From an uncultured Acidobacteriaceae bacterium (GTDB taxonomy: Bacteria > Acidobacteriota > Terriglobia > Terriglobales > Acidobacteriaceae), in the NCBI GenBank assembly GCA_903828675.1, contig CAIKND010000064.1:1-35365 (forward strand): a stretch of 35,365 nt of DNA, in the 5' to 3' direction. Below the pieces are notes generated by a model that did not search any database, was not told the origin of the DNA, and was given only the letters and a program-made list of their open reading frames with translations. The translations under genes were made by a program, and so were the position numbers. Positions within the stretch are counted from its first letter, which is position 1, and each line of letters opens with the position of its first letter. Shown one piece after another: positions 7,972 through 16,450 of the stretch.

Positions 7972-8991
7972 TTGAGCAATGTTGTCTTACAACCCCTGGA
8001 CGCGGTCGCTGACATTGGCGGACTTGATCGCACGATTTGTCCGGGTTGTGGAAATGGGGATGCGAAAGACTTTCTCCAGGGCCCTGATCGCTTCAATGGC
8101 AGAAGGAAGTTATACCGCTTGGTTCGGTGTTCCCAATGTTCGCTTGTGTTTTTGAGGAATCCGCCCCCCGCATCAGAAATGGCTGAACATTACGGGTCTG
8201 ACTATGACAGGTTAATCGGGAAGGGGGCTTCTTCTTTAGGGTATTGGGAGCCCCGAAAGCGGCTTATCTCACATTACAAGGCCGCCGGGACGCTTCTCGA
8301 TCTGGGTTGTAGTTCCGGTTCCTTTCTGGAATCGATGAGGGGCCCACACTGGCAACTCGCCGGAATTGAGATGTCCGCTGATGCGGCAAAAATGGCAGAG
8401 GCCCGGTCTGGCGGTCAGATCTTTCACGGTGACATCCTTGAGGCGAGCTTCCCTCCTGAGAGTTTTGATGTCATCACATGTTTCGACGTTTTGGAACACG
8501 TCTATGAACCCCGGAGTGTCCTGGCTAAGGTGCGGGAATGGCTGAAGCCTGACGGCATATTTTATCTCATGGTGCCAAACATAGACTCCGCGGCGGTGCG
8601 CGTATTTCGGTCCTACTGGTACGGCCTGGAGCTGCCGCGCCACTTGACACACTTCTCACCAGATTCGCTAAGAGCAATGGCTGCCGTCGTTGGGCTGGAA
8701 ACTACGGCCCTGCCTGCAAACCGTTTTCCTGCTGTCGAATACAGCGCTCGATATTTGGTTGATGATTTACTGCGAGGGATGGGTGCCTCGCGCACACCGC
8801 TATCCCTGACCCCAGAATTGGGCATCCCTGGGAGAATTGCACGCAAGGCTTTTCGACTTTGCATACTGCCTTTAGTCCACATCGGGATTTCTCTCGTCGG
8901 GCCTGAGGAATATATTCATGCCGTTCTTACAAAGAACATGTCTTTCACTTCAACTCCAAGAGGCGCGAGGGCTCAGGACCTCGTCCTGTAA
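7972..8991 (+). CDS. Class I SAM-dependent methyltransferase with N-terminal Cys4 knuckle
   Basis: 339 aa, apparent TTG start at 7972 with only a weak ribosome site; no ATG lies near. Motif I is LLDLGCSSGSF (Asp110-Gly116), followed by GIEMSADAAKMA (acidic residue binding the SAM ribose), FDVITCFDVLEHV and LKPDGIFYLMVPN, the Methyltransf_23 pattern. Before this, CPGC and CSQC, about 30 residues apart, form a probable zinc knuckle as in many sugar methyltransferases of natural-product and EPS loci. Probable role is O- or N-methylation of a glycan residue or sugar nucleotide; acceptor unknown. It lies between flippase and ligase, which supports a glycan substrate. Confidence 0.85.
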   Translation: MSNVVLQPLDAVADIGGLDRTICPGCGNGDAKDFLQGPDRFNGRRKLYRLVRCSQCSLVFLRNPPPASEMAEHYGSDYDRLIGKGASSLGYWEPRKRLISHYKAAGTLLDLGCSSGSFLESMRGPHWQLAGIEMSADAAKMAEARSGGQIFHGDILEASFPPESFDVITCFDVLEHVYEPRSVLAKVREWLKPDGIFYLMVPNIDSAAVRVFRSYWYGLELPRHLTHFSPDSLRAMAAVVGLETTALPANRFPAVEYSARYLVDDLLRGMGASRTPLSLTPELGIPGRIARKAFRLCILPLVHIGISLVGPEEYIHAVLTKNMSFTSTPRGARAQDLVL

Positions 8992-9106
8992 CCGAATCCA
9001 GGATAGGGTAAGCGATTTGCGCTCACTGCAACGAACCTCATGCTACGAGCGTCTGTCTCACTTCCACATTCCTTTGTGTATACCGCAGATTATGAGGTGG
9101 GCTTAG

Positions 9107-10507
9107 GTGCAGTCGCATATCTCCATAGTTGGCACGTTTGGGGGCGGAGCCACTGATACCATAATGCACCCCGTGGTGCTCGTCGCCTTGATAGCCGCCA
9201 TTGCCCTGGTCCTTTGGCTTCCGCGGAAGCACGTGGTGGTGGCTTTCTTGCTTGCCTTGTTTCTCCTCCCTGCCGGTCAGGAGCTTTATGTCTTCGGTGT
9301 CCATCTGTATGTTCCCCGAATCTTGATCATGATTGGGCTCGCGCGGCTGGCGCGGGAAAACGTGGGATCGAGGATTCCGATACTTCCTGGCGGGTGGAAC
9401 GATCTGGACAAACTTTTCACCTGCTGGGCTGTCCTTCATGTGGTCGTCTCTACTCTCTATTACTGGGGCAACGCAGCCGCCTTCATCTCCAAAATTGCCT
9501 TCTTGTGGGACACTCTGGGTGGATACTATTTTCTCCGGTTTCTGATCCGTGATACCGAGGACATTAGACGGATTGCGAAGACATTTGCAATTATCGTCGC
9601 CATCCTCGGCGTTGCTTTAGTATACGAGCGCGTTCAAAACCGGAACCTGTTTGCTTACTTCGGAAGCCTCCCTCCTATCCCAGGTAAGCGTTGGGGCACG
9701 ATTCGTGCACAGGGGCCATTCGCTCACCCGATTCTGGCCGGCTCTTTCGCAGCTACTGTGCTTCCGTTTCTTGTCTGGCTTTGGGACAGCAGAAGGACCA
9801 AGATCATGGCTGCTTTGGGCGTGGCCGGTTGCACTGCCATGGTCATCGGCTCCTCCTCCTCCACCCCATTGTTGTCCTACTTGGCCGTAATCGCAGGTAT
9901 CTGCTTCTGGCCCCTTCGTGGGCGAATGAGCGCCGTACGGTGGGTGTTCGTGATCCTGTTAATCGCCTGCAGTTTGGCCATGAAAGCACCTGTCTGGTTC
10001 ATTATCGCTCGCGTGCACCTTCTAGGGGGGAACTCAGGCTGGCACCGCGCTGAACTTATCGATATGTTCTTCCGGCATTTCAGCGAATGGTGGCTATTGG
10101 GAACCGACAAACAGGCTACGTGGGCGAGGTATGGCAACCTTGACGACCTCTGTGAACAATGGATTGTCGAGGGTGAGACCGGAGGACTCGTAACGCTGGT
10201 CTGCTTCATCCTGCTCATTAAGCGGCTATTCAGCAGGATAGGCAAGGCACGGATACGGACCTCGCAGGATTTGAAGCAGGAGTGGCTGCTGTGGCTTATC
10301 GGTGTTGCACTGTTCTCCCACTGCCTCGGTTACTTTGGCATTAGTTATTTCGACCAGACAAGATTCTCATGGTATGCCCTCCTGTGCATTATCTCGGTCG
10401 CTACAATTCCCAAGAAAGACAAAGCCAGAGTGCTGAAACATGCGCAGAATCGAGCGAACATTGAGTCGCTGACACCTGTCGCTTCGATGGCGAGAGTTAC
10501 TGGCTGA
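9107..10507 (+). CDS. O-antigen ligase / Wzy-like polymerase membrane protein
   Basis: 466 aa. GTG at 9107 has GAGGTG about 6-13 nt upstream; an alternative ATG at 9164 would start just before the first helix. There are many transmembrane helices. A large loop contains RAQGPFAHPILAG, and a second contains GNSGWHRAELIDMFFRHFSEWWLLGTD, matching the Wzy_C pattern of O-antigen ligases and polymerases where an Arg/His-rich periplasmic loop binds lipid-linked glycan. It would either polymerise repeat units or ligate them to an acceptor. Ligase and polymerase cannot be separated from sequence alone. No second polymerase candidate is visible in the window, so a polymerase role is attractive. Confidence 0.85.
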   Translation: MQSHISIVGTFGGGATDTIMHPVVLVALIAAIALVLWLPRKHVVVAFLLALFLLPAGQELYVFGVHLYVPRILIMIGLARLARENVGSRIPILPGGWNDLDKLFTCWAVLHVVVSTLYYWGNAAAFISKIAFLWDTLGGYYFLRFLIRDTEDIRRIAKTFAIIVAILGVALVYERVQNRNLFAYFGSLPPIPGKRWGTIRAQGPFAHPILAGSFAATVLPFLVWLWDSRRTKIMAALGVAGCTAMVIGSSSSTPLLSYLAVIAGICFWPLRGRMSAVRWVFVILLIACSLAMKAPVWFIIARVHLLGGNSGWHRAELIDMFFRHFSEWWLLGTDKQATWARYGNLDDLCEQWIVEGETGGLVTLVCFILLIKRLFSRIGKARIRTSQDLKQEWLLWLIGVALFSHCLGYFGISYFDQTRFSWYALLCIISVATIPKKDKARVLKHAQNRANIESLTPVASMARVTG

Positions 10508-10514
10508 AGACCTT

Positions 10515-10534
10515 GGGAATGGGGATCAATTCCC
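10515..10534 (+). terminator. Weak hairpin after the ligase-like gene
   Basis: GGGAAT (10515-10520) pairs with ATTCCC (10529-10534) around an 8-nt loop, starting 8 nt after the stop at 10507. There is no T-run, so only weak evidence for transcription termination. Confidence 0.2.
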
Positions 10535-10639
10535 TCCCTAAAGCAATACCACTCTAACCACAACACTCACCGCTGCGCATCTTTCATCATGCACCGCCAT
10601 TTTCTGTCCGTCTTCTGAATCTCCAGATTGAGGCATCAC

Positions 10640-11611
10640 ATGCATCTCGGAGTACTTTCCAATCAGAATTTGAACCCTTGGGTAAACTGGTCGACGCTTG
10701 GACCTCCTCTGCTGCAACCATTGGCTGCAATGAGCAAGGGCCAGTTGATTGCGCCTCCTGCCTTTGCCTATCAGAGTATGCAGGAATGGCGACGCGTTCT
10801 TCACAGCGTACGCCCTGCGGACACCTTATTCTGGATGCAACTTGCCTCTCGACCAGAACTTCCGGTCTTCGTAACTTCGCTGCTCGCGGGCTTCGCAAGA
10901 CGATCCGCATACGTGATAGACGCCTGGAAGGTTTCACATTTGAAGATCGGTGCACTTGCTGTCCTTCAGCACCTAGATCCATGTTTCGTCGCATTTCGCG
11001 AGGCCTACGAAGAGCTAAAAACGCGCTTCCCTTCGGCTAAGTTTGAGTGGATGCCATTCGGTGTCGATACAAACGTGTTCGATGCGGTGCCTGGTGAGAA
11101 GCCCATCTTTGCCTATTCGATGGGCCGTCGTTACGAACCATTGCATCAGGCACTGATTCGCTATTGTTCAGATCGTGGGCTGAAATATGAGCATTCAAGC
11201 AATGGCGAAATACGTGATCCGTTAGAAATCGGGAGGCTGGTTGGCCGCTCTCAATACTTCCTTGTGACACCTCCCAATTTGCCGAGTCCCGCCCGAACCC
11301 AAGGCTATAGCCCGTTTGTTATGCGATACCTGGAAGGTCTGTCAGCAGGTGCGCGGCTCATAGGTGTCCTACCCGGAAGCGGCGAATACGAGATGCTCTT
11401 ACCACTCAACGCAATACTACAAGTGGCGCCAGACGGCTCCGATCTAGCTGCTAAGTTGGATGCCGACAGGGATAATCCTGATGCTCGCGTAGCGGTCGAA
11501 CGTGCCCGGTTGTTTGTCAGAGAGCATCATTCGTGGGCGAGACGTGCTGAGCAGATTCTTGATCGGTTAACTACTGGCATTCCAGCCACCTTCGAGAAGA
11601 TCTGCTCTTAG
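10640..11611 (+). CDS. Glycosyltransferase, GT-B-like (GT1/GT4 group)
   Basis: 323 aa from ATG 10640, preferred because GAGG at 10630-10633 sits 6 nt upstream; a TTG at 10628 is also in frame. The C-terminal half has FAYSMGRRYEPLHQALIRYC, then RTQGYSPFVMRYLEGLSAGARLIG with a Glu in the position of the GT4 nucleotide-sugar-binding helix, and HHSWARRAEQIL, a common end of GT-B glycosyltransferases. The N-terminal half is poorly conserved, which is normal for acceptor-binding domains. It is shorter than the typical 370-400 aa. Donor and acceptor are unknown. It is followed by two GT-A genes and presumably adds one sugar of the repeat unit. Confidence 0.75.
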   Translation: MHLGVLSNQNLNPWVNWSTLGPPLLQPLAAMSKGQLIAPPAFAYQSMQEWRRVLHSVRPADTLFWMQLASRPELPVFVTSLLAGFARRSAYVIDAWKVSHLKIGALAVLQHLDPCFVAFREAYEELKTRFPSAKFEWMPFGVDTNVFDAVPGEKPIFAYSMGRRYEPLHQALIRYCSDRGLKYEHSSNGEIRDPLEIGRLVGRSQYFLVTPPNLPSPARTQGYSPFVMRYLEGLSAGARLIGVLPGSGEYEMLLPLNAILQVAPDGSDLAAKLDADRDNPDARVAVERARLFVREHHSWARRAEQILDRLTTGIPATFEKICS

Positions 11612-11696
11612 AGACAAACCCGCACAGGCTATCTGTCGTACGTCTAAGCTCGATTGCACTCAGATACTCGCGGTCCGTATTTCACACCGACTTACA

Positions 11697-12665
11697 ATGA
11701 ACACCCAGCCAATCGCGCTTTCTATCATCATTGTCACCTGGAATGGCAAGCAATTTGCCTGGGAGTGTCTTGACTCGCTTCGCAACTACCAAGGTGATCC
11801 CACCGTAGAGATCATTGTGGTAGATAACGCATCTTCTGACGGTACCCCTGACCTCGTTGAACATGAGTTTCCGTGGGTCCGTCTGATTCACAACAGCGCC
11901 AACCTGGGGTTCGCAAAAGCGAACAACATCGGAATGGTTGCCAGCACTGGCAAATATGTTTGCCTTGTTAACTCCGACGTCAAGGTTCCTCTCGACTGCC
12001 TCCCGAACATGCATGTGTTTATGGAGGCCAGTCCGTCTGTGGGCATGCTTGGCCCCAGGATGCTCTGTCCTAACGGTCAGGTCGGAAGATCATATATGAG
12101 GTTTCCCACTCTCTGGAGAAGCCTGTGCGACGCGCTCGCACTTCGCCGTGTCTTCCGAAGCTCCAGGAGCCTCACCGGAATTATGATGAACGACTTCAAC
12201 AACGGCCAAACCGCTGAGGTCGAGGTATTGAACGGTTGGTTTCTCATGGTGCGAAGAGAGGCGCTTGAACAGGTTGGGATGTTGGATGCCGACTTCTTTA
12301 TGTACGGTGAAGACATTGACTGGTCCTACAGATTTCACAAAGCTGGCTGGAAGCGCGTCTATTTCTCCGGAGCATCTGCTTTTCATTACGGCGGAGCGAG
12401 TTCCGCTGTTGCGCCTGTTCGGTTCTACATTGAGATGCGACGTGCGAACTTGCAGTTATGCAAGAAACACCATGGCCGCCTCTGGACAATTGGCTACGAG
12501 GCTGTCGCCTCCCTTCACGAGATTGTACGGTTAATGGGATATTGCATTCTTGGCATCGTGAGGAAGCCTGAACGGCCAAAGGCACTTTCAAAAGCGAAAC
12601 GGAGCCTCAGATGCATTCAGTGGATGATCTTTCAGAACCGTCAAGCAGGGATAAAGATGTCATGA
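11697..12665 (+). CDS. Glycosyltransferase family 2 (rhamnosyltransferase-like)
   Basis: 322 aa, ATG start. The GT-A fold begins at SIIIVTWNGKQFAWECLDSL, with EIIVVDNASSDGT (nucleotide binding), NLGFAKANNIG, LVNSDVKV in the DXD position, and VLNGWFLMVRREALEQVGMLDADFFMYGEDIDWSYR. This set is characteristic of the WbbL/rhamnosyltransferase branch of GT2. It is cytoplasmic or membrane-associated and transfers a sugar from a nucleotide donor to the lipid-linked intermediate. Its stop overlaps the start of the next glycosyltransferase (ATGA, 12662-12665), so the pair is co-translated. No strong ribosome site is visible upstream of 11697. Confidence 0.92.
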   Translation: MNTQPIALSIIIVTWNGKQFAWECLDSLRNYQGDPTVEIIVVDNASSDGTPDLVEHEFPWVRLIHNSANLGFAKANNIGMVASTGKYVCLVNSDVKVPLDCLPNMHVFMEASPSVGMLGPRMLCPNGQVGRSYMRFPTLWRSLCDALALRRVFRSSRSLTGIMMNDFNNGQTAEVEVLNGWFLMVRREALEQVGMLDADFFMYGEDIDWSYRFHKAGWKRVYFSGASAFHYGGASSAVAPVRFYIEMRRANLQLCKKHHGRLWTIGYEAVASLHEIVRLMGYCILGIVRKPERPKALSKAKRSLRCIQWMIFQNRQAGIKMS

Positions 12666-13579
12666 GGAATGCCATGCCAGAAGGACAACGATACGTTTTA
12701 GTAACAGCCGCATACAACGAAGAGCGTTATATTGAGGCGCTGATACAGTCCGTAATAGGTCAGACTGTATCTCCGCTAAGATGGGTAATTGTGAGCGATG
12801 GATCTACCGACCGGACCGACGAGATTGTGCGGCAATACGCAGCGCAATGTGATTTTATTGAGTTGCTCAGGATCGAGGAGGATCACCCGCGCAATTTTGC
12901 GGCCCAAGTGCATGCCATAAATGCAGGCCTTGCTCGATTAAAGACCTTAGACTTCGACTTCGTCGGCAATGTTGATGCAGACGTGACATTTGATCCTTCC
13001 TATTTCTCGAACCTGCTGAGCGTATTTTCCACGGATCCGAGGCTTGGATTGGCAGGCGGTGACATCTTCGAGAAGCAGGACGGCGAGTTTAGGCCTCGCG
13101 CACTCAATAGAGAATCTTCAGTTGCTCATGCGGCACAGTGTTTCCGCCGCGAATGCTTCGATACGATAGGTGGATGTTATCTTGCTCTACCTTATGGTGG
13201 CCCTGATTCCTACGCCGATGTCCTCAGTCGAATGAATGGATGGCATGTTCGCTCCATTGCAAGCTTGAGAGTCTTCCATCACCGACCAACGGGAGGGGCA
13301 TCAGGCTGGGCGCGTGGAGCATTTCGCCAAGGCAGAATGGACTATTCTCTGGGCATCCATCCTGTATTTGAGCTCGGCCGACTAATGCTCAGAGTCACAT
13401 CCCGACCCTTTGTCTTTTACGCAGGCGTGAGGCTGGTCGGCTTCTGCATCTCATACTTGTCCACAGAGAAACGAATGGTCTCCCTGGACTTTGTGCGGTT
13501 CCTACGGCGCGAAGAGGCTGAGAGACTCAGGCTACTATTCCTTAAGCCCGCAGCATCGGACCACAGCACGGCACCTTGA
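12662..13579 (+). CDS. Glycosyltransferase family 2
   Basis: 305 aa from the ATG overlapping the preceding stop; an ATG at 12674 preceded by GAGGA is an alternative and an upstream in-frame ATG at 12611 is unlikely. GT-A motifs: VLVTAAYNEERYIEALIQSV, WVIVSDGSTDRTDEI and FVGNVDADVTFDPSY (DXD-like). C-terminal hydrophobic stretches (PFVFYAGVRLVGFCISYLS) suggest membrane association. Donor and acceptor are unknown. It is coupled to the previous GT2, so the two probably add consecutive sugars. Confidence 0.9.
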   Translation: MRNAMPEGQRYVLVTAAYNEERYIEALIQSVIGQTVSPLRWVIVSDGSTDRTDEIVRQYAAQCDFIELLRIEEDHPRNFAAQVHAINAGLARLKTLDFDFVGNVDADVTFDPSYFSNLLSVFSTDPRLGLAGGDIFEKQDGEFRPRALNRESSVAHAAQCFRRECFDTIGGCYLALPYGGPDSYADVLSRMNGWHVRSIASLRVFHHRPTGGASGWARGAFRQGRMDYSLGIHPVFELGRLMLRVTSRPFVFYAGVRLVGFCISYLSTEKRMVSLDFVRFLRREEAERLRLLFLKPAASDHSTAP

Positions 13580-13899
13580 AGGGAGTGACCCCCTGCGCCA
13601 GCTATTCAAATTGGGCCTTGTCGCTCTATGCGAGTCTGGAGGGCGACATTCGCCTTCCAGATTCCGAACTTGATTTGTCTCCCTTTCATCCAGAAACGAG
13701 AGTATTCGTGAAATTCCGCTGAGTAGATATTTGCTCTAGCTAGGCTCGCCTTCGACGCTAGGACCTTTGGGAGAATCACTCCTGCACGTTCCGGGGAGTT
13801 CTGACTTCATTAGCTCCAATAAGAGCTACTCTCTACACAGATTAAGCACTTTGCCGAATTCTAGACGGCCCTTTTGGGATAGCAGTTGGAGGATACTTC
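13580..13899. other. 320-bp intergenic region
   Basis: No gene recognised. It holds the hairpin at 13632-13664 and ends with the ribosome site GGAGGA before ATG 13900. It probably marks a transcript boundary between two groups of glycosyltransferase genes. Confidence 0.5.
13632..13664 (+). terminator. Strong 14-bp hairpin downstream of a glycosyltransferase gene
   Basis: Bases 13632-13645 pair with 13651-13664 around the 5-nt loop ACATT, with two G.U pairs. It starts 53 nt after the stop at 13579. Only a loose T-rich stretch follows, so efficient Rho-independent termination is possible but not certain. Confidence 0.45.
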
Positions 13900-15063
13900 A
13901 TGAGAGCATGCATGTTGGCGTATACATTCTATGAGTCGGATAACAGGAGTCGACGCTATGGCGAGGCACTTATCAAACGCGGAGACCAGGTGGATGCGAT
14001 CTGCCTGGCGCGCGAGGGGCAGGATCATTTCGATGTGATCCAAGGAGTGAGAGTCTTTCGAATTCAAAAGCGAATAGTCGATGAGACGGGTCCGGTAAGT
14101 TACCTTCGGAAGCTCTTATTGTTCTTCTTCCGGTCGATGTGGCTACTCACGCTTGAGCACTTGCGAGAACCCTACGACATAATCCATGTCCACTCAGTTC
14201 CAGACTTCGAAGTCTTCGCCACACTCATTCCGCGTCTCATGGGCGCCCGTGTAATACTCGATATCCACGATATTACGCCCGAATTCTACGCCAGCAAATT
14301 CAAGGTTCACGAGCGCTCGCTTGTATTTCACGCGCTTGTTCAGATAGAAAGGCTCTCTATTGCCTATTCCAGTCACGTCATTCTTGCCAACGACCTTTGG
14401 TTTGAGAAGATCGTCCGCCGCTCCGGCCGCCTGGACAAGTGCACCGCGATCACCAACTATCCGGACTTATCAATATTCTGGCGCCGGCCACGGCCAACCT
14501 CATCCAACGGCGACTTTGTTATGTGTTATCCCGGCAGCCTCAACTCACACCAGGGTCTAAACTTGGCCATTGAAGCCGTGTCTCTCCTGCGTGATCGCGC
14601 ACCTAATCTGAAACTCCTCATTGTCGGGAGCGGACAGGACTGGGATAAGCTGGAGGCCATGATCAGCGAGCTTCACCTAGAAGATCGCATTTCCATGAGG
14701 CGGCCAGTCCCCCTGGAGGAGGTCGCGGAGATCATGGCGACGGTCGATTTGGGGGTCGTCCCGAAGTTTAATGATTCATTCGGCGGAGAGGCATTCAGCA
14801 CAAAGATCATGGAATTCATGGCCATGAACATCCCGGTTGTCGTATCAAGGACACGCATTGACGAGCACTATTTCAGCGACGACATTGTGCAATTCTTCAT
14901 GGCGGGGAGTGCGGAGGACCTGGCAAATAAAGTGCTCGATCTCATGCAGGATCCCAGCCGCCGTATAGAGTTATGTGAACACAGTACTGACTTCGTGGTC
15001 CAGAATAGCTGGGAGGCCAAGAAGCACATTTATCTTGACTTAGTTGATCGTCTAATGGCGTAG
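13900..15063 (+). CDS. Glycosyltransferase family 4 (GT-B)
   Basis: 387 aa, ATG at 13900 with ribosome site GGAGGA about 8 nt upstream. The N-terminal domain has IIHVHSVPDFEVFATLIPRL and VILDIHDITPEFY. The C-terminal domain has MCYPGSLNSHQGLNLAIEAV, LLIVGSGQDWDKLEAMI and the E-x7-E motif in FGGEAFSTKIMEFMAMNIPVV, all standard for retaining GT4 enzymes. Full length for the family. It would add a sugar with retention of anomeric configuration to the growing lipid-linked unit on the cytoplasmic side. Donor unknown. Confidence 0.93.
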   Translation: MRACMLAYTFYESDNRSRRYGEALIKRGDQVDAICLAREGQDHFDVIQGVRVFRIQKRIVDETGPVSYLRKLLLFFFRSMWLLTLEHLREPYDIIHVHSVPDFEVFATLIPRLMGARVILDIHDITPEFYASKFKVHERSLVFHALVQIERLSIAYSSHVILANDLWFEKIVRRSGRLDKCTAITNYPDLSIFWRRPRPTSSNGDFVMCYPGSLNSHQGLNLAIEAVSLLRDRAPNLKLLIVGSGQDWDKLEAMISELHLEDRISMRRPVPLEEVAEIMATVDLGVVPKFNDSFGGEAFSTKIMEFMAMNIPVVVSRTRIDEHYFSDDIVQFFMAGSAEDLANKVLDLMQDPSRRIELCEHSTDFVVQNSWEAKKHIYLDLVDRLMA

Positions 15064-15329
15064 GCCCAGGATCATCAGCCGAGGCTGACTAGAGTTATCT
15101 CTGTGCAAACTCACACCAACAACGATGCGGTAATATGTCGTGTAATTATGAGTTTTCTTGAATCACGTTCAAAATCGTTACACTTCCTGGCACACTGGTC
15201 TTTACCCTTTCCTACGCCAGGGCACACATCTATTTGCCGCGGCAATACCAGGTGCGATGTCTTTGACGGAGTCGGCACAGCAGATTGGTGTTCATGGACT
15301 CACCACAGAGACATGCGAAAGCACCCTCC

Positions 15330-16370
15330 ATGCAGCTTTACACGATAGATCCACTCTTGGATAGCCGATGGGAGGATTTAGTCTCAACCCACCGCTGGGC
15401 ATCCGTGTTTCATCAGCCAGGTTGGCTAAAGGCCCTAGCTAAAACCTACGGATATCGTCCTTTGATTTTGACAAGGACGCCCCCTTTAGAGCGGCTAACG
15501 GACGGGGTTCCTTTTTGCGACATTCGCAGTTCCATCACCGGTTGCCGCCTGGTTTCATTACCCTTCGCAGACCACGCCGAACCATTGTTGCGTGAAATGG
15601 ACGATGCTTCCGATTTCACAGCGTGGATGCGAACGGAGTGCGTTCGGCAGAAATGGAAGTATGTCGAGCTTCGGCCTCTCTCTTGGAAGTTACCCCTGGA
15701 CTCTGGCATGGCAACAAGCGAAGTCTTCTGGTTTCATTCTCTAGACTTGACTCCTCCAGTCGAACAGCTATTTCGCGGCTTACATAAGAGTTGCCTCCAG
15801 CGGCGCATACGACGCGCTGAGCGTGAGCAACTCTTCTACGAGAAAGGGTGCTCGAAGAATATTATCGACGACTTTTACCGACTCCTCCTGATTACAAGGA
15901 GACGTCATCAGCTACTTCCTCAACCCCGCGCCTGGTTTCGAAACCTGATTGAGTACATGAGTCCTGATGTGGAGATCCGCATGGCCCGAAAAGAGGGCAA
16001 TCCGATCGCAGCGATCCTCTCTCTGCGACACCGCAGCACCGTAGTGTACAAATACGGTTGCTCAGACGAGAGGTTTCATCACCTTGCCGGCATGCCATTT
16101 CTGTTTTGGAAGTTGATTGAGGAGAGCAGGACTGCAGGCGCAGAGCAACTTGACCTTGGGCGCACGAGCCTTGACAATCGAGGGCTCATCGAGTTCAAGG
16201 ACCGGCTCGGGGCTGAGCGCAGGCAGATCAGTTATCTTCGCTATCCACAGGCCATGGTGGGGACCGGTGCGGTGGGCTCGTACTTACCGGCAACCCGGCG
16301 GCTCTTCTCGATCCTACCCGACGCACTTTCATCCAGAGCGGGTCAATTGTTGTACCGGCACATCGGCTAG
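15330..16370 (+). CDS. FemAB-like GNAT-fold protein (exosortase-locus type)
   Basis: 346 aa from ATG 15330. Upstream in-frame starts exist at 15285 (TTG) and 15294 (ATG), but MQLYTIDPLLDSRWEDLV is a natural family start. Features: ASVFHQPGWLKALAKTYGY, a double GNAT-like architecture, LHKSCLQRRIRRAEREQL, and QLDLGRTSLDNRGLIEFKDRLGA near the end. These match FemAB-related proteins that accompany exosortases in EPS loci (the PEP-CTERM-associated FemAB family). The biochemical role of that family is unsettled; aminoacyl or acyl transfer to glycan or peptide is assumed by homology to FemX. A 265-bp spacer precedes it without an obvious promoter. Confidence 0.85.
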   Translation: MQLYTIDPLLDSRWEDLVSTHRWASVFHQPGWLKALAKTYGYRPLILTRTPPLERLTDGVPFCDIRSSITGCRLVSLPFADHAEPLLREMDDASDFTAWMRTECVRQKWKYVELRPLSWKLPLDSGMATSEVFWFHSLDLTPPVEQLFRGLHKSCLQRRIRRAEREQLFYEKGCSKNIIDDFYRLLLITRRRHQLLPQPRAWFRNLIEYMSPDVEIRMARKEGNPIAAILSLRHRSTVVYKYGCSDERFHHLAGMPFLFWKLIEESRTAGAEQLDLGRTSLDNRGLIEFKDRLGAERRQISYLRYPQAMVGTGAVGSYLPATRRLFSILPDALSSRAGQLLYRHIG

Positions 16371-16388
16371 CCTCAAATGTTTATGAGC

Positions 16389-16416
16389 GCGATCATTCCT
16401 TGACTGAAATGATCGC
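16389..16416 (+). terminator. 9-bp perfect inverted repeat between FemAB-like and deacetylase genes
   Basis: GCGATCATT (16389-16397) and AATGATCGC (16408-16416) pair around a 10-nt loop, 19 nt after the stop at 16370 and 35 nt before the next ATG. No T-run follows. It may be an attenuator-like element or an operator rather than a terminator. Confidence 0.3.
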
Positions 16417-16450
16417 CGAATGAACGCCTATACGGGTATCATCTCAATCA